64,000 bases of DNA from an uncultured Eubacteriales bacterium (GCA_934630515.1 CAKTVV010000012.1:1-64000), one strand, 5' to 3'. Positions 13,372-22,349 are shown, counted from the first letter of the stretch. Numbers and translations: made by a program. Notes: generated by a model from the sequence alone, not told the origin.

Positions 13372-14082
13372 TTACCGTTCCGCTGCGTCTACCTCCCGGT
13401 AGCCGCCGGCTTCCTCCACGGCGTCCATGATCTTCCTGTATATCGGCGCCAGCGCCTCAAACCCGGCGATCAGCCGCTCCGGCAGCCCGGCGTCCGCCAC
13501 AAATTCCGGCGGCTCGCTGCAGGATAGCTCGATGCTGCGGCAATCGTACAGGGGGCGCAGCAGCGCCGGGGTATCCGCCCCGCTGCGGGGGCGGGCATAG
13601 GGGTCGCCGCCCAAGGTGAATCCCGCTTTTTGCGCTTTTTTCACCGCCCGGAGCATTCCGGCGGGGTCTGCGTCGGTGCGCCGGCGCAGACACTGCATGA
13701 TCGTCGGGGTCGCCCGGTAAAAGCCCACGCCCCATTCCGCCCGGCGCAGGGAAAAATCCAGATAAAACGCCGGGATGGTCTCCCAGGTATGCTTGTCCCG
13801 CATAAACGCCACCCACAGATTCTCCCGGTACATGGATTTGTCGTGGGTATAACGGTTATCCCGCCGCACCCGGCTGACGCAGCCGTTGGTGAGGGGGTCG
13901 GTGACGATCAGCGGATCGATCCGGTGCATGGCAGGCGCCACATCCGCCACCAACCGCCGCAAGGGGTCGATGGCGCCCGCCTTGATGGCAGCCTTATGCT
14001 CCTCATAAAAGCTCTTGCTGTCCTGAAAGCGGTTCTCCGCCAGCAGAAACAGGATCTCCGAGGAAATGCCCTCATATTGCAT
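13372..14082 (-). CDS. DUF2461 (TIGR02453-like) domain protein
   Basis: The product is about 236 residues. It contains the family hallmarks: an N-terminal FLAENRFQDSKSFYEEHKA helix, the VRRDNRYTHDKSMYRENLWVAF block and the WGVGFYRATP segment. The family is common in bacteria and its function is unknown. I chose ATG 14082 because AAAGGAAG lies upstream; ATG 14103 has GAGG only two bases away, which is too close. It is the second gene of the minus-strand group that starts with the DMT transporter. Confidence 0.8.
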   Translation of the reverse strand: MQYEGISSEILFLLAENRFQDSKSFYEEHKAAIKAGAIDPLRRLVADVAPAMHRIDPLIVTDPLTNGCVSRVRRDNRYTHDKSMYRENLWVAFMRDKHTWETIPAFYLDFSLRRAEWGVGFYRATPTIMQCLRRRTDADPAGMLRAVKKAQKAGFTLGGDPYARPRSGADTPALLRPLYDCRSIELSCSEPPEFVADAGLPERLIAGFEALAPIYRKIMDAVEEAGGYREVDAAER

Positions 14083-14157
14083 AGCGCTATGGCTTCCTTT
14101 CATTACCTCACGGCTAAACGGCTCTTAAAGCCGACGAACCGCCGTCTCTTGCCGCCG

Positions 14158-15072
14158 TTATTTTTCTGCCCCTTTCCGATGGGGAGCGGGCAGCTGTGCC
14201 AGCACGATGGCGGCGAACATCAGCCCGGAGCCGATCCATTCGTACACGCCCATATTGCCGCTGCCGATCAGCCAGCCTGCCAGCGCCCCGAACACCGATT
14301 CCAGACTCATCAGCAGGGAGGCGGTGGTGGGGTTGGTATCCCGCTGCCCCAGGATCTGCAGCGTATAGCCTACGCCGCTGGACATCAGCCCCAGATACAG
14401 CAGCTCCGGCAGGTGAGCGAGAATGACCGCCCCGGTGGGACGCTCGATCAGCAGCATCAGCGGCAAATTCAGTATGCCCACCACAAGGAATTGCATACGG
14501 GACAGCCGCACACCGTCCACCAGCGGCGCAAAATGATCCACCAGCAGGATCTGCACGGCGAACGCCAGCGCACACAGCAGCAGCAGCGCCTCGCCCCGGC
14601 CGAAGCCGGTCTCGCCCATGGCGCACAGCAGATACAGCCCGCCCGCCGCCAGCACCACGCCAAGCCAAGTCAGCACCGGCACCCGCCGCCGGAAAAACAG
14701 CCCCAGCAGCGGCACCAGCACAATATAAAGAGCGGTGATGAAAGCACTCTTACCCTCCGTCACACCCGGCACGTTGATGCCCAACTGCTGAAGGTTGGTG
14801 GCGGCGAACATCGCCAGCCCGCACAAAAGACCGCCGATGAGCAGCAGCCGTTTTTCGGCAGGCCCGGTGGGACGGCGGCTGATCCCCGCTTTATCCATCA
14901 CGGGCAGCGCCAGCGACAGCCCGGCGGCGCAGATAAGGGAGCGCAGTCCGTTGCAGGTCAGCGCCCCCAGCGCATCGCCGCCGCTCTTCTGCGCTACAAA
15001 CGCCACACCCCAGATAAACGCTGTCACCAGCAGCATCAGGTTGCCCCGCAGCCGCTTTTTCCGCTCCGCCAT
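14158..15072 (-). CDS. EamA-family DMT transporter
   Basis: The 304-residue integral membrane protein has ten hydrophobic segments in two EamA repeats. The first repeat begins LMLLVTAFIWGVAFVAQKSG, and the second contains the TTASLLMSLESVFGALAGW signature. ATG 15072 follows AAGGAG. It probably exports metabolites; the substrate is unknown. A promoter (TTGCAT-N16-TATAAT) lies at 15120-15147 and would also serve the three downstream minus-strand genes. Confidence 0.9.
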   Translation of the reverse strand: MAERKKRLRGNLMLLVTAFIWGVAFVAQKSGGDALGALTCNGLRSLICAAGLSLALPVMDKAGISRRPTGPAEKRLLLIGGLLCGLAMFAATNLQQLGINVPGVTEGKSAFITALYIVLVPLLGLFFRRRVPVLTWLGVVLAAGGLYLLCAMGETGFGRGEALLLLCALAFAVQILLVDHFAPLVDGVRLSRMQFLVVGILNLPLMLLIERPTGAVILAHLPELLYLGLMSSGVGYTLQILGQRDTNPTTASLLMSLESVFGALAGWLIGSGNMGVYEWIGSGLMFAAIVLAQLPAPHRKGAEK

Positions 15073-15119
15073 GATCGCAAAACTCCTTAGATCCGCCAAA
15101 TACCGACTTACTTCTCCCT

Positions 15120-15147
15120 ATTATACCACGCCGGCGGTAAAATGCAA
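15120..15147 (-). promoter_or_regulatory. Promoter of the DMT-DUF2461-UPF0340-mrp group
   Basis: On the minus strand TTGCAT and TATAAT are separated by 16 nt, about 48 bp upstream of the DMT start. Confidence 0.6.
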
Positions 15148-15163
15148 GCCCCTGCCGGTGGAT

Positions 15164-15862
15164 TTACGGCGTGCCGTCTCCTTTTTCGTACCGTCGGCGG
15201 AGCTTGAGGAGCGCCCGGGTCTCCAGTCGGCTCACATAGGAGCGGGAGATGCCCAGCCGCTCCGCCACCTGCCACTGGGTCAGCTCCTCCCGCCCATCCA
15301 GCCCGTAGCGCAGCCGGATGATCTGCTGCTCCCGCACCTCCAGGCATTCCCGGATATACCGCCCCAGCTTTTGCACCGCCAGCTTGCGGTGGAGGTCGTC
15401 CACGATGGTATCCTCCTCCGCCAGCACATCCATGAGGGTCAGCGGCCGCCCCTCTCCGTCGGTGTCGATCGGCTCCGACAGGGACACATCCTGCGCCGAC
15501 TTTTTCCCCGCCCGGAAGTGCATCAGAATCTCATTATGAATGCAGGTGGCGGCATAGGTGGTCAGACGCCGCTCCTTTGACGGATCGAAGGTGTCCACCG
15601 CCTTGATGAGCCCGATGGTGCCGATGGACACCAGATCCTCCTGATCCCGGGCGTTGGGGTAGTGCTTTTTGATGATATGCGCCACCAGCCGCAGATTGTG
15701 CTCGATCAAGGTCTGGCGTGCCTGCCGGTCGCCCGCCGCCATAGCGGCGAACGCCTCCCGCTCCTGCTTGGCGGTCAGCGGCTTCTCAAAGGAGCTGCCA
15801 TTCACCACATGCAGCACCAGAAACAGCATCTGCGACAGCAGCTCAAAAACCGTATTCCACAT
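15164..15862 (-). CDS. sigK: Sporulation RNA polymerase sigma factor K
   Basis: The 232-residue sigma factor has a short hydrophobic pro-region (residues 5-20, LLSQMLFLVLHVV) typical of pro-sigma-K. Region 2 (DQEDLVSIGTIGLIKAVDTFDPSKERRLTTYAATCIHNEI) is followed by region 4 with its helix-turn-helix (QWQVAERLGISRSYVSRLETRALLKLR). Sigma-K directs late mother-cell transcription during endospore formation. The gene is intact and not split by a skin-type prophage. ATG 15862 follows GGGGAG. It lies divergent from the membrane protein at 16013. Confidence 0.92.
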   Translation of the reverse strand: MWNTVFELLSQMLFLVLHVVNGSSFEKPLTAKQEREAFAAMAAGDRQARQTLIEHNLRLVAHIIKKHYPNARDQEDLVSIGTIGLIKAVDTFDPSKERRLTTYAATCIHNEILMHFRAGKKSAQDVSLSEPIDTDGEGRPLTLMDVLAEEDTIVDDLHRKLAVQKLGRYIRECLEVREQQIIRLRYGLDGREELTQWQVAERLGISRSYVSRLETRALLKLRRRYEKGDGTP

Positions 15863-15922
15863 ATCGGATCTCCCCTTTCCCTCTATGCCTATGCAGCGGA
15901 CAAAAACGACTTGCCAGTCCGG

Positions 15923-15951
15923 TTGACAGAAAGCGACACCTATGCTATACT
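15923..15951 (+). promoter_or_regulatory. Consensus promoter for the 16013 membrane protein
   Basis: A perfect TTGACA and TATACT are separated by 17 nt, 61 bp before the ATG. Confidence 0.85.
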
Positions 15952-16012
15952 GGCAGCAAGATCGCTGTGCTCGCAAGGGCACAGCGGAAAAGAGAAAAGA
16001 GGAGTTTTCAGT

Positions 16013-16708
16013 ATGTATGAGCAATCCGCACCGGCGCAGCCCGTTCAGCTGCCGCCGGACGAAAACAAGATAGCCGGTACCGTCGGCGCTTTTCTATTTG
16101 CGCTGGTGGGCGGTCTGGCGTTCTACCTGCTGTATCAGGTGGGTAAGCTCGCCGCCATCAGCGGCATCATCGGAGTCAGCTGCGCTCTGGTGGGCTATCG
16201 GCTGTTCGCCAAGCGGGAGAGCCGCTACGGCACGGTGATCGCCGTGGTGATGGCGGCGCTGGTGATCGTGCTGGCGTGGTACCTGTGTCTGGCACAGGAT
16301 GTGTACGAAGCCTACAAAGAGTGGTACGAGTCCGGCGATATTGACTATCAGGTGGGGTATTTCACCGCCGTGCGGTATGCCTACCGGTTCCTGGAGGAGC
16401 CGGACATTGCAAGGGGCTATCTGACGGATCTGATCATCGGGCTGCTGTTGTGCGTGGCGGGCTGGATCGGCACCTTCGTCAAGTCCTCCAAGCGGACAAA
16501 GGCGCAGCCGGCGGATCAGCCCACCGTGCAGCCCGCCCAGCCGATGTATGCACAGCCGGTGTACACCCAGCCGGCAGCGCCGGCGCAGACCGCCCCCGTC
16601 CCGCCGACGGAGTATGCCGCACCGACACAGCCGGCAGCGACGGCTCCGGTGACGGAGCCCACGGCAGCTCCCACCATCCTCAACGGCGAGGAGACCACCT
16701 CGGTCTGA
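16013..16708 (+). CDS. Membrane protein with C-terminal Pro/Ala/Gln-rich tail, unknown function
   Basis: The 231-residue product begins with a soluble stretch, then has two hydrophobic segments near residues 22-62, another near 72-95 and a further one around 142-160. It ends in a roughly 65-residue Pro/Ala/Gln/Thr-rich tail with repeated AQP and TQP steps. I do not recognise a family. ATG 16013 has AGAGGAG upstream and a consensus promoter, so the gene is probably well expressed. The low-complexity tail could be cytoplasmic or surface exposed. Confidence 0.75.
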   Translation: MYEQSAPAQPVQLPPDENKIAGTVGAFLFALVGGLAFYLLYQVGKLAAISGIIGVSCALVGYRLFAKRESRYGTVIAVVMAALVIVLAWYLCLAQDVYEAYKEWYESGDIDYQVGYFTAVRYAYRFLEEPDIARGYLTDLIIGLLLCVAGWIGTFVKSSKRTKAQPADQPTVQPAQPMYAQPVYTQPAAPAQTAPVPPTEYAAPTQPAATAPVTEPTAAPTILNGEETTSV

Positions 16709-16754
16709 CCGAAGACAAGCGGCAAGATCGGCGCCCGCAGCAGCTTTTGATCTG

Positions 16755-16788
16755 TACCCCCAATACTGGACACCCAGTATTGGGGGTA
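16755..16788. repeat. Perfect hairpin at the IS left end
   Basis: The arms TACCCCCAATACTGG and CCAGTATTGGGGGTA enclose ACAC, giving a 15-bp perfect stem. It sits just before the OrfA start codon, a position where IS hairpins can block transcripts or translation coming from outside. Confidence 0.8.
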
Positions 16789-16795
16789 TTGCTAT

Positions 16796-17463
16796 ATGAA
16801 ATACAGCTATGAGTACAAGCGAATGTGCGTGGAAATGTATCGGGAAGGGAAATGATCAGAAACGCCAGAGGGCATACAAGAAGGGAACTTTCACAAAATA
16901 ATTCGTAAGTGGTTCAGAATAGAAGAATCCTGTGGTCCGGATGCGTTGCGACACAAGATGCAATGCAAGTAGAAGAAAAGTATGCGCTGGTAGCAAAAGT
17001 TCTGGCAGGAGCATCGTACAAAGAAGCAGCATTTTCATCAGGAATAGAAGACAGCCTATTGCGGCAGTGGGTCAAGCGGTATAAAATAGAGGGGTATGGG
17101 GGATTGGCCGGGCAACGAAGAGGACGGCCACCCAAGGAGCCTCAAATGAAAAAGAAAATAGAACCAGCCGAGTTGACGCCTTCAGAGCGAGAAGAAATGA
17201 TTCGGCTTAAGGCGAGTATACCGAGAACTTGTCCGGCGTGGCTTCCCGGTGAATCATAAGCGGGTGCAGCGTATATGGAAACATTCTTTGAACGCCTGAA
17301 AAATGAGATGTTTTACGGTTGTGAGAAAGAATACACTTCTTTTGAGATCTTCTCAAAAGCGATCTCAGACTATATTGATTACTATAACAACAGAAGAATT
17401 CAAGCCAAGACAAAATGGATGCCTCCCGTAAAATTCCGGGAAGCATCCATGATGCGAAACTAA
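16796..17463 (+). pseudogene. IS3-family transposase OrfA/OrfB remnant
   Basis: OrfA begins at ATG 16796 (MKYSYEYKRMCVEMYREGK) and hits TGA at 16853. It resumes in shifted frames with the helix-turn-helix (EEKYALVAKVLAGASYKEA, LLRQWVKRYKIEGYGGL) and the GRPPKEPQMKKK linker. Sequence then jumps to the OrfB C-terminus (NEMFYGCEKEYTSFEIF, YIDYYNNRRIQAKTKWMPP). The integrase DDE core is missing. Stops, frameshifts and the deletion make it non-functional, although trans-mobilisation through intact ends is conceivable. Confidence 0.85.
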
Positions 17464-17543
17464 TTGTTCAATTCAAATAACAGTGTCCAGAAAACTGGGT
17501 ACATATCAGTTTCCATGGTGAAAAGCCGGGGCGCTTGTGCGTT

Positions 17544-18437
17544 TCAGCCCGTTTCCAGACTGCGGTAGTTCTTCATGATATCGCTGAGAATATCCATGTG
17601 GGTGAAATCCCGGTTGTATAAGATCCGGGTCTCCCGCACCATGCTGAGATTTTCGATGGGCAGGGCGGTGAGCTTGCCCTTTTTCAGCTCATCCAGACAG
17701 GCGCTGTGGGGTAGAATGGACACCCCCAGATTCTTACGGATCAGATCCTTGATGGTGGCGATATTGTCCACCTCCAGCGTGATATTGAAATCCCCCACGG
17801 ACACATTGTTGCTTTCCAGCGTGGACTCAAACAGCATCCGGGTGGCGGAGGCCGGGGTGCGCAGGATCATCTTCTGCTTTTTCAGCTCCGCCAGAGTGAT
17901 GACCCCTTTTTTCGCCAGCGGATGGCTGTTGGAGAGGATACACATAAGATAGTCGGTATCCAGCATGGTGGAGGAGAACCGGGAATTGGTGACCGCCCCG
18001 TCCACGATAGCGATATCGATCTCGTAATTCTCCAGCATATCATAAAGATTATTTATGGTATCCGTAAAAAGTATGATCCGTGTATGGCTCCGCTCGCTGC
18101 CGTATTTCGCCAGCGCCGCCGCCGTCAGATTGCTCTCCGAGGTGTGGGTGATCCCCACCCGCAGCACCGACAGATGGGTCTCGGAGTTCTGCAGCTCTCG
18201 CTGCATCTTCTCGTCAAGGGACTTGAACCGGCGGGCATACTTGACGGCGATCTCCCCTTGGGGCGTCAGCTTCAGCCCCGTGCGGCTGCGCACCAGCAGC
18301 GGAGCGCCCAGCTCCGCCTCCAGCTGCTTGATATGGTGGCTGACGGCAGGCTGGGTCATGGACAGCGCCTGCGCCGCCCGGGTAAAATTCTGCTGCTCCA
18401 CCACCGTCAGCAGCGTTTCCAATTTACTGTCCAGCAT
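17544..18437 (-). CDS. LysR-family transcriptional regulator
   Basis: The 297-residue protein has the LysR winged helix-turn-helix at residues 1-60 (NFTRAAQALSMTQPAVSHHIKQLE). A two-lobe periplasmic-binding-protein-like effector domain follows, including GVSILPHSAC. Translation starts at ATG 18437. It is read divergently from the antiporter/MgtC pair and probably controls it, following the common LysR arrangement. The effector is unknown. Confidence 0.9.
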   Translation of the reverse strand: MLDSKLETLLTVVEQQNFTRAAQALSMTQPAVSHHIKQLEAELGAPLLVRSRTGLKLTPQGEIAVKYARRFKSLDEKMQRELQNSETHLSVLRVGITHTSESNLTAAALAKYGSERSHTRIILFTDTINNLYDMLENYEIDIAIVDGAVTNSRFSSTMLDTDYLMCILSNSHPLAKKGVITLAELKKQKMILRTPASATRMLFESTLESNNVSVGDFNITLEVDNIATIKDLIRKNLGVSILPHSACLDELKKGKLTALPIENLSMVRETRILYNRDFTHMDILSDIMKNYRSLETG

Positions 18438-18577
18438 CGTCGATCATTCCAATCCTTTATCGATAGCAAAGAAAACATAATTTGCATTTATTGCACGACC
18501 AGTATATCATAGGTCTGTTCCTTTGGCAAGAAGCATATAGCTCCTCTGTACCGAAAATCTGCGGAAAGGACGATCCT
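18438..18577. promoter_or_regulatory. Divergent control region between LysR and the antiporter
   Basis: This 140-bp AT-richer gap contains a small dyad, TGCA-N5-TGCA, in the stretch ATTTGCATTTATTGCACG (18480-18497). It could be part of a LysR-type operator. No clear consensus promoter was seen in either direction. Confidence 0.35.
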
Positions 18578-20035
18578 ATGCTGCCACCCTTATATGAAAA
18601 GCTGCATATCACCTCCCCTGTCTCCCAAGTCATCATCGCCGTGGCGCTGATGCTCATGGGAGGCTTTCTTGCTACCCGCCTCACCAAGCGGCTGCGGCTG
18701 CCCAACGTGACCGGCTACATCGTCGCCGGGATCCTCATGGGCCCCTTCTGTCTGGATCTGGTGCCGGAGACCATCATCGGTGGGATGGATTTCATCGCCG
18801 ACATTGCGCTGGCGTTCATCGCCTTCAGCACCGGCGAGTATTTTCGGATCGAGACCCTCAAAAAAAGCGGCGCCAAGGTGCTGGTCATCACCGTGCTGGA
18901 GGCGTGTCTGGCGTCGCTGGCGGTGTTTGTCGTCACCTACGGCGTGCTGGGGCTGGAGCTGAATTTTTCTCTGGTGCTGGGGGCGCTGGCGTCTGCCACC
19001 GCCCCCGCCTCCACCATGATGACCATTCGCCAAACCCACGCCCGGGGGGATTTCGTGGACACGCTGCTGCAGGTGGTGGCGCTGGACGACGTGGTGGGGC
19101 TGGTGGCGTATTCCGTCGCCATATCGGTGGCGCTCACCGCCTCGGTCGGACGGTTCAGCGCCGGGAATGTGCTGAAGCCGCTGCTGATCAACGGGCTGGT
19201 GTTTGCGCTGGGCAGCCTGTTTGGAGTGCTGCTCAAATGGCTGCTGCAAAAGCGCTCCACCGACAACCGACTCATCGTGTCGGTGGCGCTGCTGTTCGCC
19301 TTTTGCGGCATCTGCACCCTGTTCGATGTGTCCCCGTTGTTGGGCTGTATGTCCATGGGCATGGTCTACATCAACTGCACCGGCGACGAGCGGCTGTTCA
19401 AGCAGCTCAACTATTTCTCCCCGCCGCTGCTGCTGCTGTTTTTCGTCCGCTCGGGACTGAATTTTGACCTAAAGGCGCTGTTCAGCCCCTCCGGCTCGGT
19501 GGGGGCGGTGCCGCTGCTGGCGGTGGGGGTGCTGTACTTCTTCGTGCGGATCGTGGGCAAATACGCCGGCGCCTTTCTGGGCTGTCTGGCGGTGAAAAAG
19601 GACCGGCTGGTGCGCAACTATCTGGGGCTGGCACTGATCCCTCAGGCGGGGGTCGCCATCGGGCTGGCCGCCATGGGTGCCCGCACGCTGGGGGGCGAGA
19701 CCGGACGGGCGCTGGAGACCATCGTGCTGGCGTCCAGCGTGCTCTATGAGCTGATCGGTCCCGCCTGCGCCAAGCTGTCCCTGTACCTCTCCCATTCCTA
19801 TTCCACCAAGCTGGAGGAGCTGGTGCCGGAGCCGCTGCCGGAGGACGCCGCTGCCCCGCCGACCGAGGTGGAGCGGCTCATCGCCCGCATCCACGCCATT
19901 CAGGCGGAGCTGCCCCGGCACGAGGACCCCTATTATGAAGATGAAAAAGCATTTTCCGAGGCAGCGGAGGAGCATTACGCCCGCATGACGGCGGCGCTGC
20001 CCCGCCGCCCCGAAAGGAGGAGAACCCGCTTATGA
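18578..20035 (+). CDS. CPA2-family cation:proton antiporter
   Basis: The 485-residue integral membrane protein has about 12 hydrophobic segments. It carries the motifs of Na+/H+ or K+/H+ exchangers: LPNVTGYIVAGILMGPF, the TAPASTMMTIR stretch and the LDDVVGLVAYS ion-binding helix with its paired aspartates. It ends in a roughly 80-residue charged cytoplasmic tail. ATG 18578 is preceded by GGAAAGGA; an upstream in-frame start at 18482 lacks one. The stop overlaps the MgtC gene start, so the two are translationally coupled. Confidence 0.9.
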   Translation: MLPPLYEKLHITSPVSQVIIAVALMLMGGFLATRLTKRLRLPNVTGYIVAGILMGPFCLDLVPETIIGGMDFIADIALAFIAFSTGEYFRIETLKKSGAKVLVITVLEACLASLAVFVVTYGVLGLELNFSLVLGALASATAPASTMMTIRQTHARGDFVDTLLQVVALDDVVGLVAYSVAISVALTASVGRFSAGNVLKPLLINGLVFALGSLFGVLLKWLLQKRSTDNRLIVSVALLFAFCGICTLFDVSPLLGCMSMGMVYINCTGDERLFKQLNYFSPPLLLLFFVRSGLNFDLKALFSPSGSVGAVPLLAVGVLYFFVRIVGKYAGAFLGCLAVKKDRLVRNYLGLALIPQAGVAIGLAAMGARTLGGETGRALETIVLASSVLYELIGPACAKLSLYLSHSYSTKLEELVPEPLPEDAAAPPTEVERLIARIHAIQAELPRHEDPYYEDEKAFSEAAEEHYARMTAALPRRPERRRTRL

Positions 20036-20772
20036 ATCCTATTCTGTCTCTGACCGACCTCGATCCGCTGGCGAACCTGCTGGGGGACTGGTCGAAGGAA
20101 TTGAACACCGGCTCGGTGATCTTCCGGGTGGCGCTGGTGGTGGTGCTGGCGGCGGTCATCGGCTGCGAGCGCTCCAGCAAGCGCCATTCCGCCGGATTGC
20201 GCACCTTCATCCTGATCTCGTTCGCCTCCACGGTGGCGATGCTGCTGGATCTGTTCCTCATGGAGACCCACGGCTGCCGGCTGCCCCTGCTGTCCGCCGC
20301 CACGTTAGCGGCGTCGGCGCTGGTGAGCGTCAATTCCATTCTGTTCAGCTCCCGCAGCCAGATCAAGGGGCTGACCACCTCGGCGGGGCTGTGGGCGTGC
20401 AGCGTGCTGGGCTTCACCGTGGGGGCAGGGCTGTACACCCTCACGGTGGTGGTGTTTCTGTTCCTGTTGTGCATCCTTGCCTGCTTCCCCTCCTTTGAGG
20501 TATTCCTGAAAAACCGCTCCAACCACTTTGAGATCCATCTGGAGCTGAAGAGCAGCGAATATCTCCGGGATTTCGTCACGGTGAGCCGGCGGCTGGGGCT
20601 GCGCATCGACGACATCGAGGCGAATCAGGCGTATGTGGGGTCGGGCTTGAGTGTGTACACCATCACCGTCACCATCTGCAGCCCGGAGCTAAAGAAGTAT
20701 AAGACCCACCGGGAGGTGGTGGAGGCGCTGCAGTCGCTGGAGTATATTTACCATATCGAAGAATTGACCTGA
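20032..20772 (+). CDS. MgtC/SapB family membrane protein
   Basis: The 246-residue protein has about five transmembrane segments with the MgtC family features (AAVIGCERSSKRHSAGLRTFILI, KGLTTSAGLWACSVLGFTVGAG). A C-terminal soluble ACT-like domain of roughly 80 residues follows. Family members are linked to Mg2+ homeostasis and inhibition of F-type ATPase in some bacteria. It overlaps the antiporter gene by four bases, which suggests a joint role in ion or pH homeostasis. A second MgtC homologue lies at 24599-25243. Confidence 0.88.
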   Translation: MNPILSLTDLDPLANLLGDWSKELNTGSVIFRVALVVVLAAVIGCERSSKRHSAGLRTFILISFASTVAMLLDLFLMETHGCRLPLLSAATLAASALVSVNSILFSSRSQIKGLTTSAGLWACSVLGFTVGAGLYTLTVVVFLFLLCILACFPSFEVFLKNRSNHFEIHLELKSSEYLRDFVTVSRRLGLRIDDIEANQAYVGSGLSVYTITVTICSPELKKYKTHREVVEALQSLEYIYHIEELT

Positions 20773-20786
20773 TTGCAGATTTTTTG

Positions 20787-20815
20787 TTGCCAAGCGACAC
20801 GATTCGTGTTATAGT
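20787..20815 (+). promoter_or_regulatory. Promoter of the phosphodiester glycosidase gene
   Basis: TTGCCA, 17 nt and TATAGT lie 51 bp upstream of the ATG. Confidence 0.6.
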
Positions 20816-20865
20816 AATGAGGATAAACGGAAGCTCCGGATCTTTGTTACGAGAGGACGTATCGT

Positions 20866-22146
20866 ATGAAACACGCAAAAGGAAGAAAATGGCTGCCGCT
20901 GCTGCTGCTGATCGGCTGTCCGGTGTTCTTGATCGCCGGATTGCTGTTCTATCTCATCGGCGGCAACTGGGCCATGGGCATATTGCTGGCAATCTTCAGT
21001 CTGCTGAGTCTGTCGCTGGCATTGGCGCTGGCGCCGGGTATGAAGCCGCCGGTGCGGCTGGGCGGACGCATCGGCGCCGGGGTCTTCACCGGGCTGCTGG
21101 GGGTGCTGGCGCTGGGCGCCCTGTTCCTAGTGGCGATGCTGAACACCTCCCTGCTGCCCGCCATGAAGACCAAGTATGTGCTGCGGTTCTACCAGACCTC
21201 CAACCCGTGGCTGGTGTCGGCATTCACGCCCGAGAGCAACATCCAGCGGATCTTTAAGGAAAACGGGGTGGAGGCGCCGGATGACAGCACCGATATCGGC
21301 TCCATCAGCATCACCACCTCCACGGCGCCCACCACCACGGAGAGCGCCCCCTCCACCACGGCAACCACCACTACGACCACCACGCAGGCGACGACCACCA
21401 CCACCCGCAGCCCCGAGGCGGCGAAGCCGGAGGATTATCCCGCCACCGTGATCTTTGAAGAAAACGGGGTCCGGGTGTCGGAAATCAAGAATGCGAATTT
21501 CACCGCCCGGCTGGCGGAGATCAGCGACCCCAAGCGGGTGTCGCTGGGGGTCACCAACCGGTACGGACAGTTCGGGGAAAAGCTGCTGAATATGTGCCAG
21601 CGCACCGACTCCCTGCTGGGCATCAACGCCGGCGGCTTCTACGATCCCAAGGGCTCCGGCAACGGCGGCATCCCCTCCTACCTGCTCATCCGGGACTATG
21701 AGGTGGTATACACCGACGGACAGGAGCGGCATAACGTCATCGGTCTCAACGACGAGGGCGTGCTGATCCTCGGCAATTTCACCAACCAGGAGATCAAGGA
21801 CCACAAGATCAAGGAGGGCACCTGCTTCAAGCCGTATCTGATTGTCAACGGCAAGAAATCCACCTTCTACGGCGAGGCAGGCGGGCGTGACCCCCGTTCC
21901 GCCATCGGGCAGCGCCCGGACGGCACCATCCTGCTGCTCACCGCCGACGGACGGCAGTCCGGCATGGAGGGCGCCAATCAGCGGGAGATGGGCAACATCA
22001 TGGAGGCGTACGGCGCCTATAATGCGGCGGCGCTGGACGGCGGCTCCTCCACCACCATGGTGCTCAACGGGCAGATCATCAACAAGCCCTGCTCCCTCTA
22101 CGGTCCCCGGTATCTGAACACCGCCTGGCTGGTATCCAAGCAATAG
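20866..22146 (+). CDS. Membrane-anchored phosphodiester glycosidase (NAGPA-domain) protein
   Basis: The 426-residue protein has about three N-terminal transmembrane segments (residues 9-30, 34-58, 68-90). A Thr-rich linker at roughly 146-182 made of ACC/ACG codons leads to a C-terminal NAGPA domain (SLLGINAGGFYDPKG, RDPRSAIGQRPDGTILLLTADGR, NAAALDGGSSTTMVLNG). NAGPA domains cleave GlcNAc-1-phosphodiester bonds, and in Gram-positives they are linked to cell-wall polymer or exopolysaccharide turnover. The catalytic domain should face outside. ATG 20866 follows AGAGGA, and the gene ends at a strong terminator. Confidence 0.88.
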   Translation: MKHAKGRKWLPLLLLIGCPVFLIAGLLFYLIGGNWAMGILLAIFSLLSLSLALALAPGMKPPVRLGGRIGAGVFTGLLGVLALGALFLVAMLNTSLLPAMKTKYVLRFYQTSNPWLVSAFTPESNIQRIFKENGVEAPDDSTDIGSISITTSTAPTTTESAPSTTATTTTTTTQATTTTTRSPEAAKPEDYPATVIFEENGVRVSEIKNANFTARLAEISDPKRVSLGVTNRYGQFGEKLLNMCQRTDSLLGINAGGFYDPKGSGNGGIPSYLLIRDYEVVYTDGQERHNVIGLNDEGVLILGNFTNQEIKDHKIKEGTCFKPYLIVNGKKSTFYGEAGGRDPRSAIGQRPDGTILLLTADGRQSGMEGANQREMGNIMEAYGAYNAAALDGGSSTTMVLNGQIINKPCSLYGPRYLNTAWLVSKQ

Positions 22147-22170
22147 ATCCGGGGATAAGCCCCGGTATTT

Positions 22171-22207
22171 TCCGGTCTGCACCCGACGGTGCGGACCGGA
22201 TTTTTTT
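22171..22207 (+). terminator. Rho-independent terminator
   Basis: TCCGGTCTGCACC pairs with GGTGCGGACCGGA around CGAC, with one G-T pair, and is followed by seven T residues. Confidence 0.92.
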
Positions 22208-22314
22208 GACTGGCAAAACCCGGAATGAAGAATGAGAATCGGAGCATACGGGAGCAAAAACGAGAGAAAACGAGCGATTGAGGGATGTAAATGAAAAATT
22301 CCGAATTTTAAGGG

Positions 22315-22343
22315 TTGACAGCGAATTTTGCCTGTGGTATGAT
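22315..22343 (+). promoter_or_regulatory. Consensus promoter of rplM-rpsI
   Basis: TTGACA, a 17-nt spacer and TATGAT, with transcription expected near 22350. Confidence 0.85.
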
Positions 22344-22349
22344 AGCCAA

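Larger units (their letters stand above)
16753..17503 (+). mobile_element. Internally deleted IS3-type element (~751 bp)
   Basis: It is bounded by 21-bp imperfect inverted repeats: TGTACCC...CTGGACAC at 16753-16773, and the reverse complement at 17483-17503. The outer GAT beyond each end also matches. It holds only the start of orfA and the end of orfB. The left end contains a perfect 15-bp hairpin (16755-16788). No clear target duplication could be fixed. Confidence 0.8.

Noticed and set aside
15164..16024. A longer sigma-K with 54 extra N-terminal residues
   Set aside because: The extension overlaps the divergent promoter and lacks a ribosome-binding site; MWNTV at 15862 has GGGGAG and gives the usual pro-sigma-K length.
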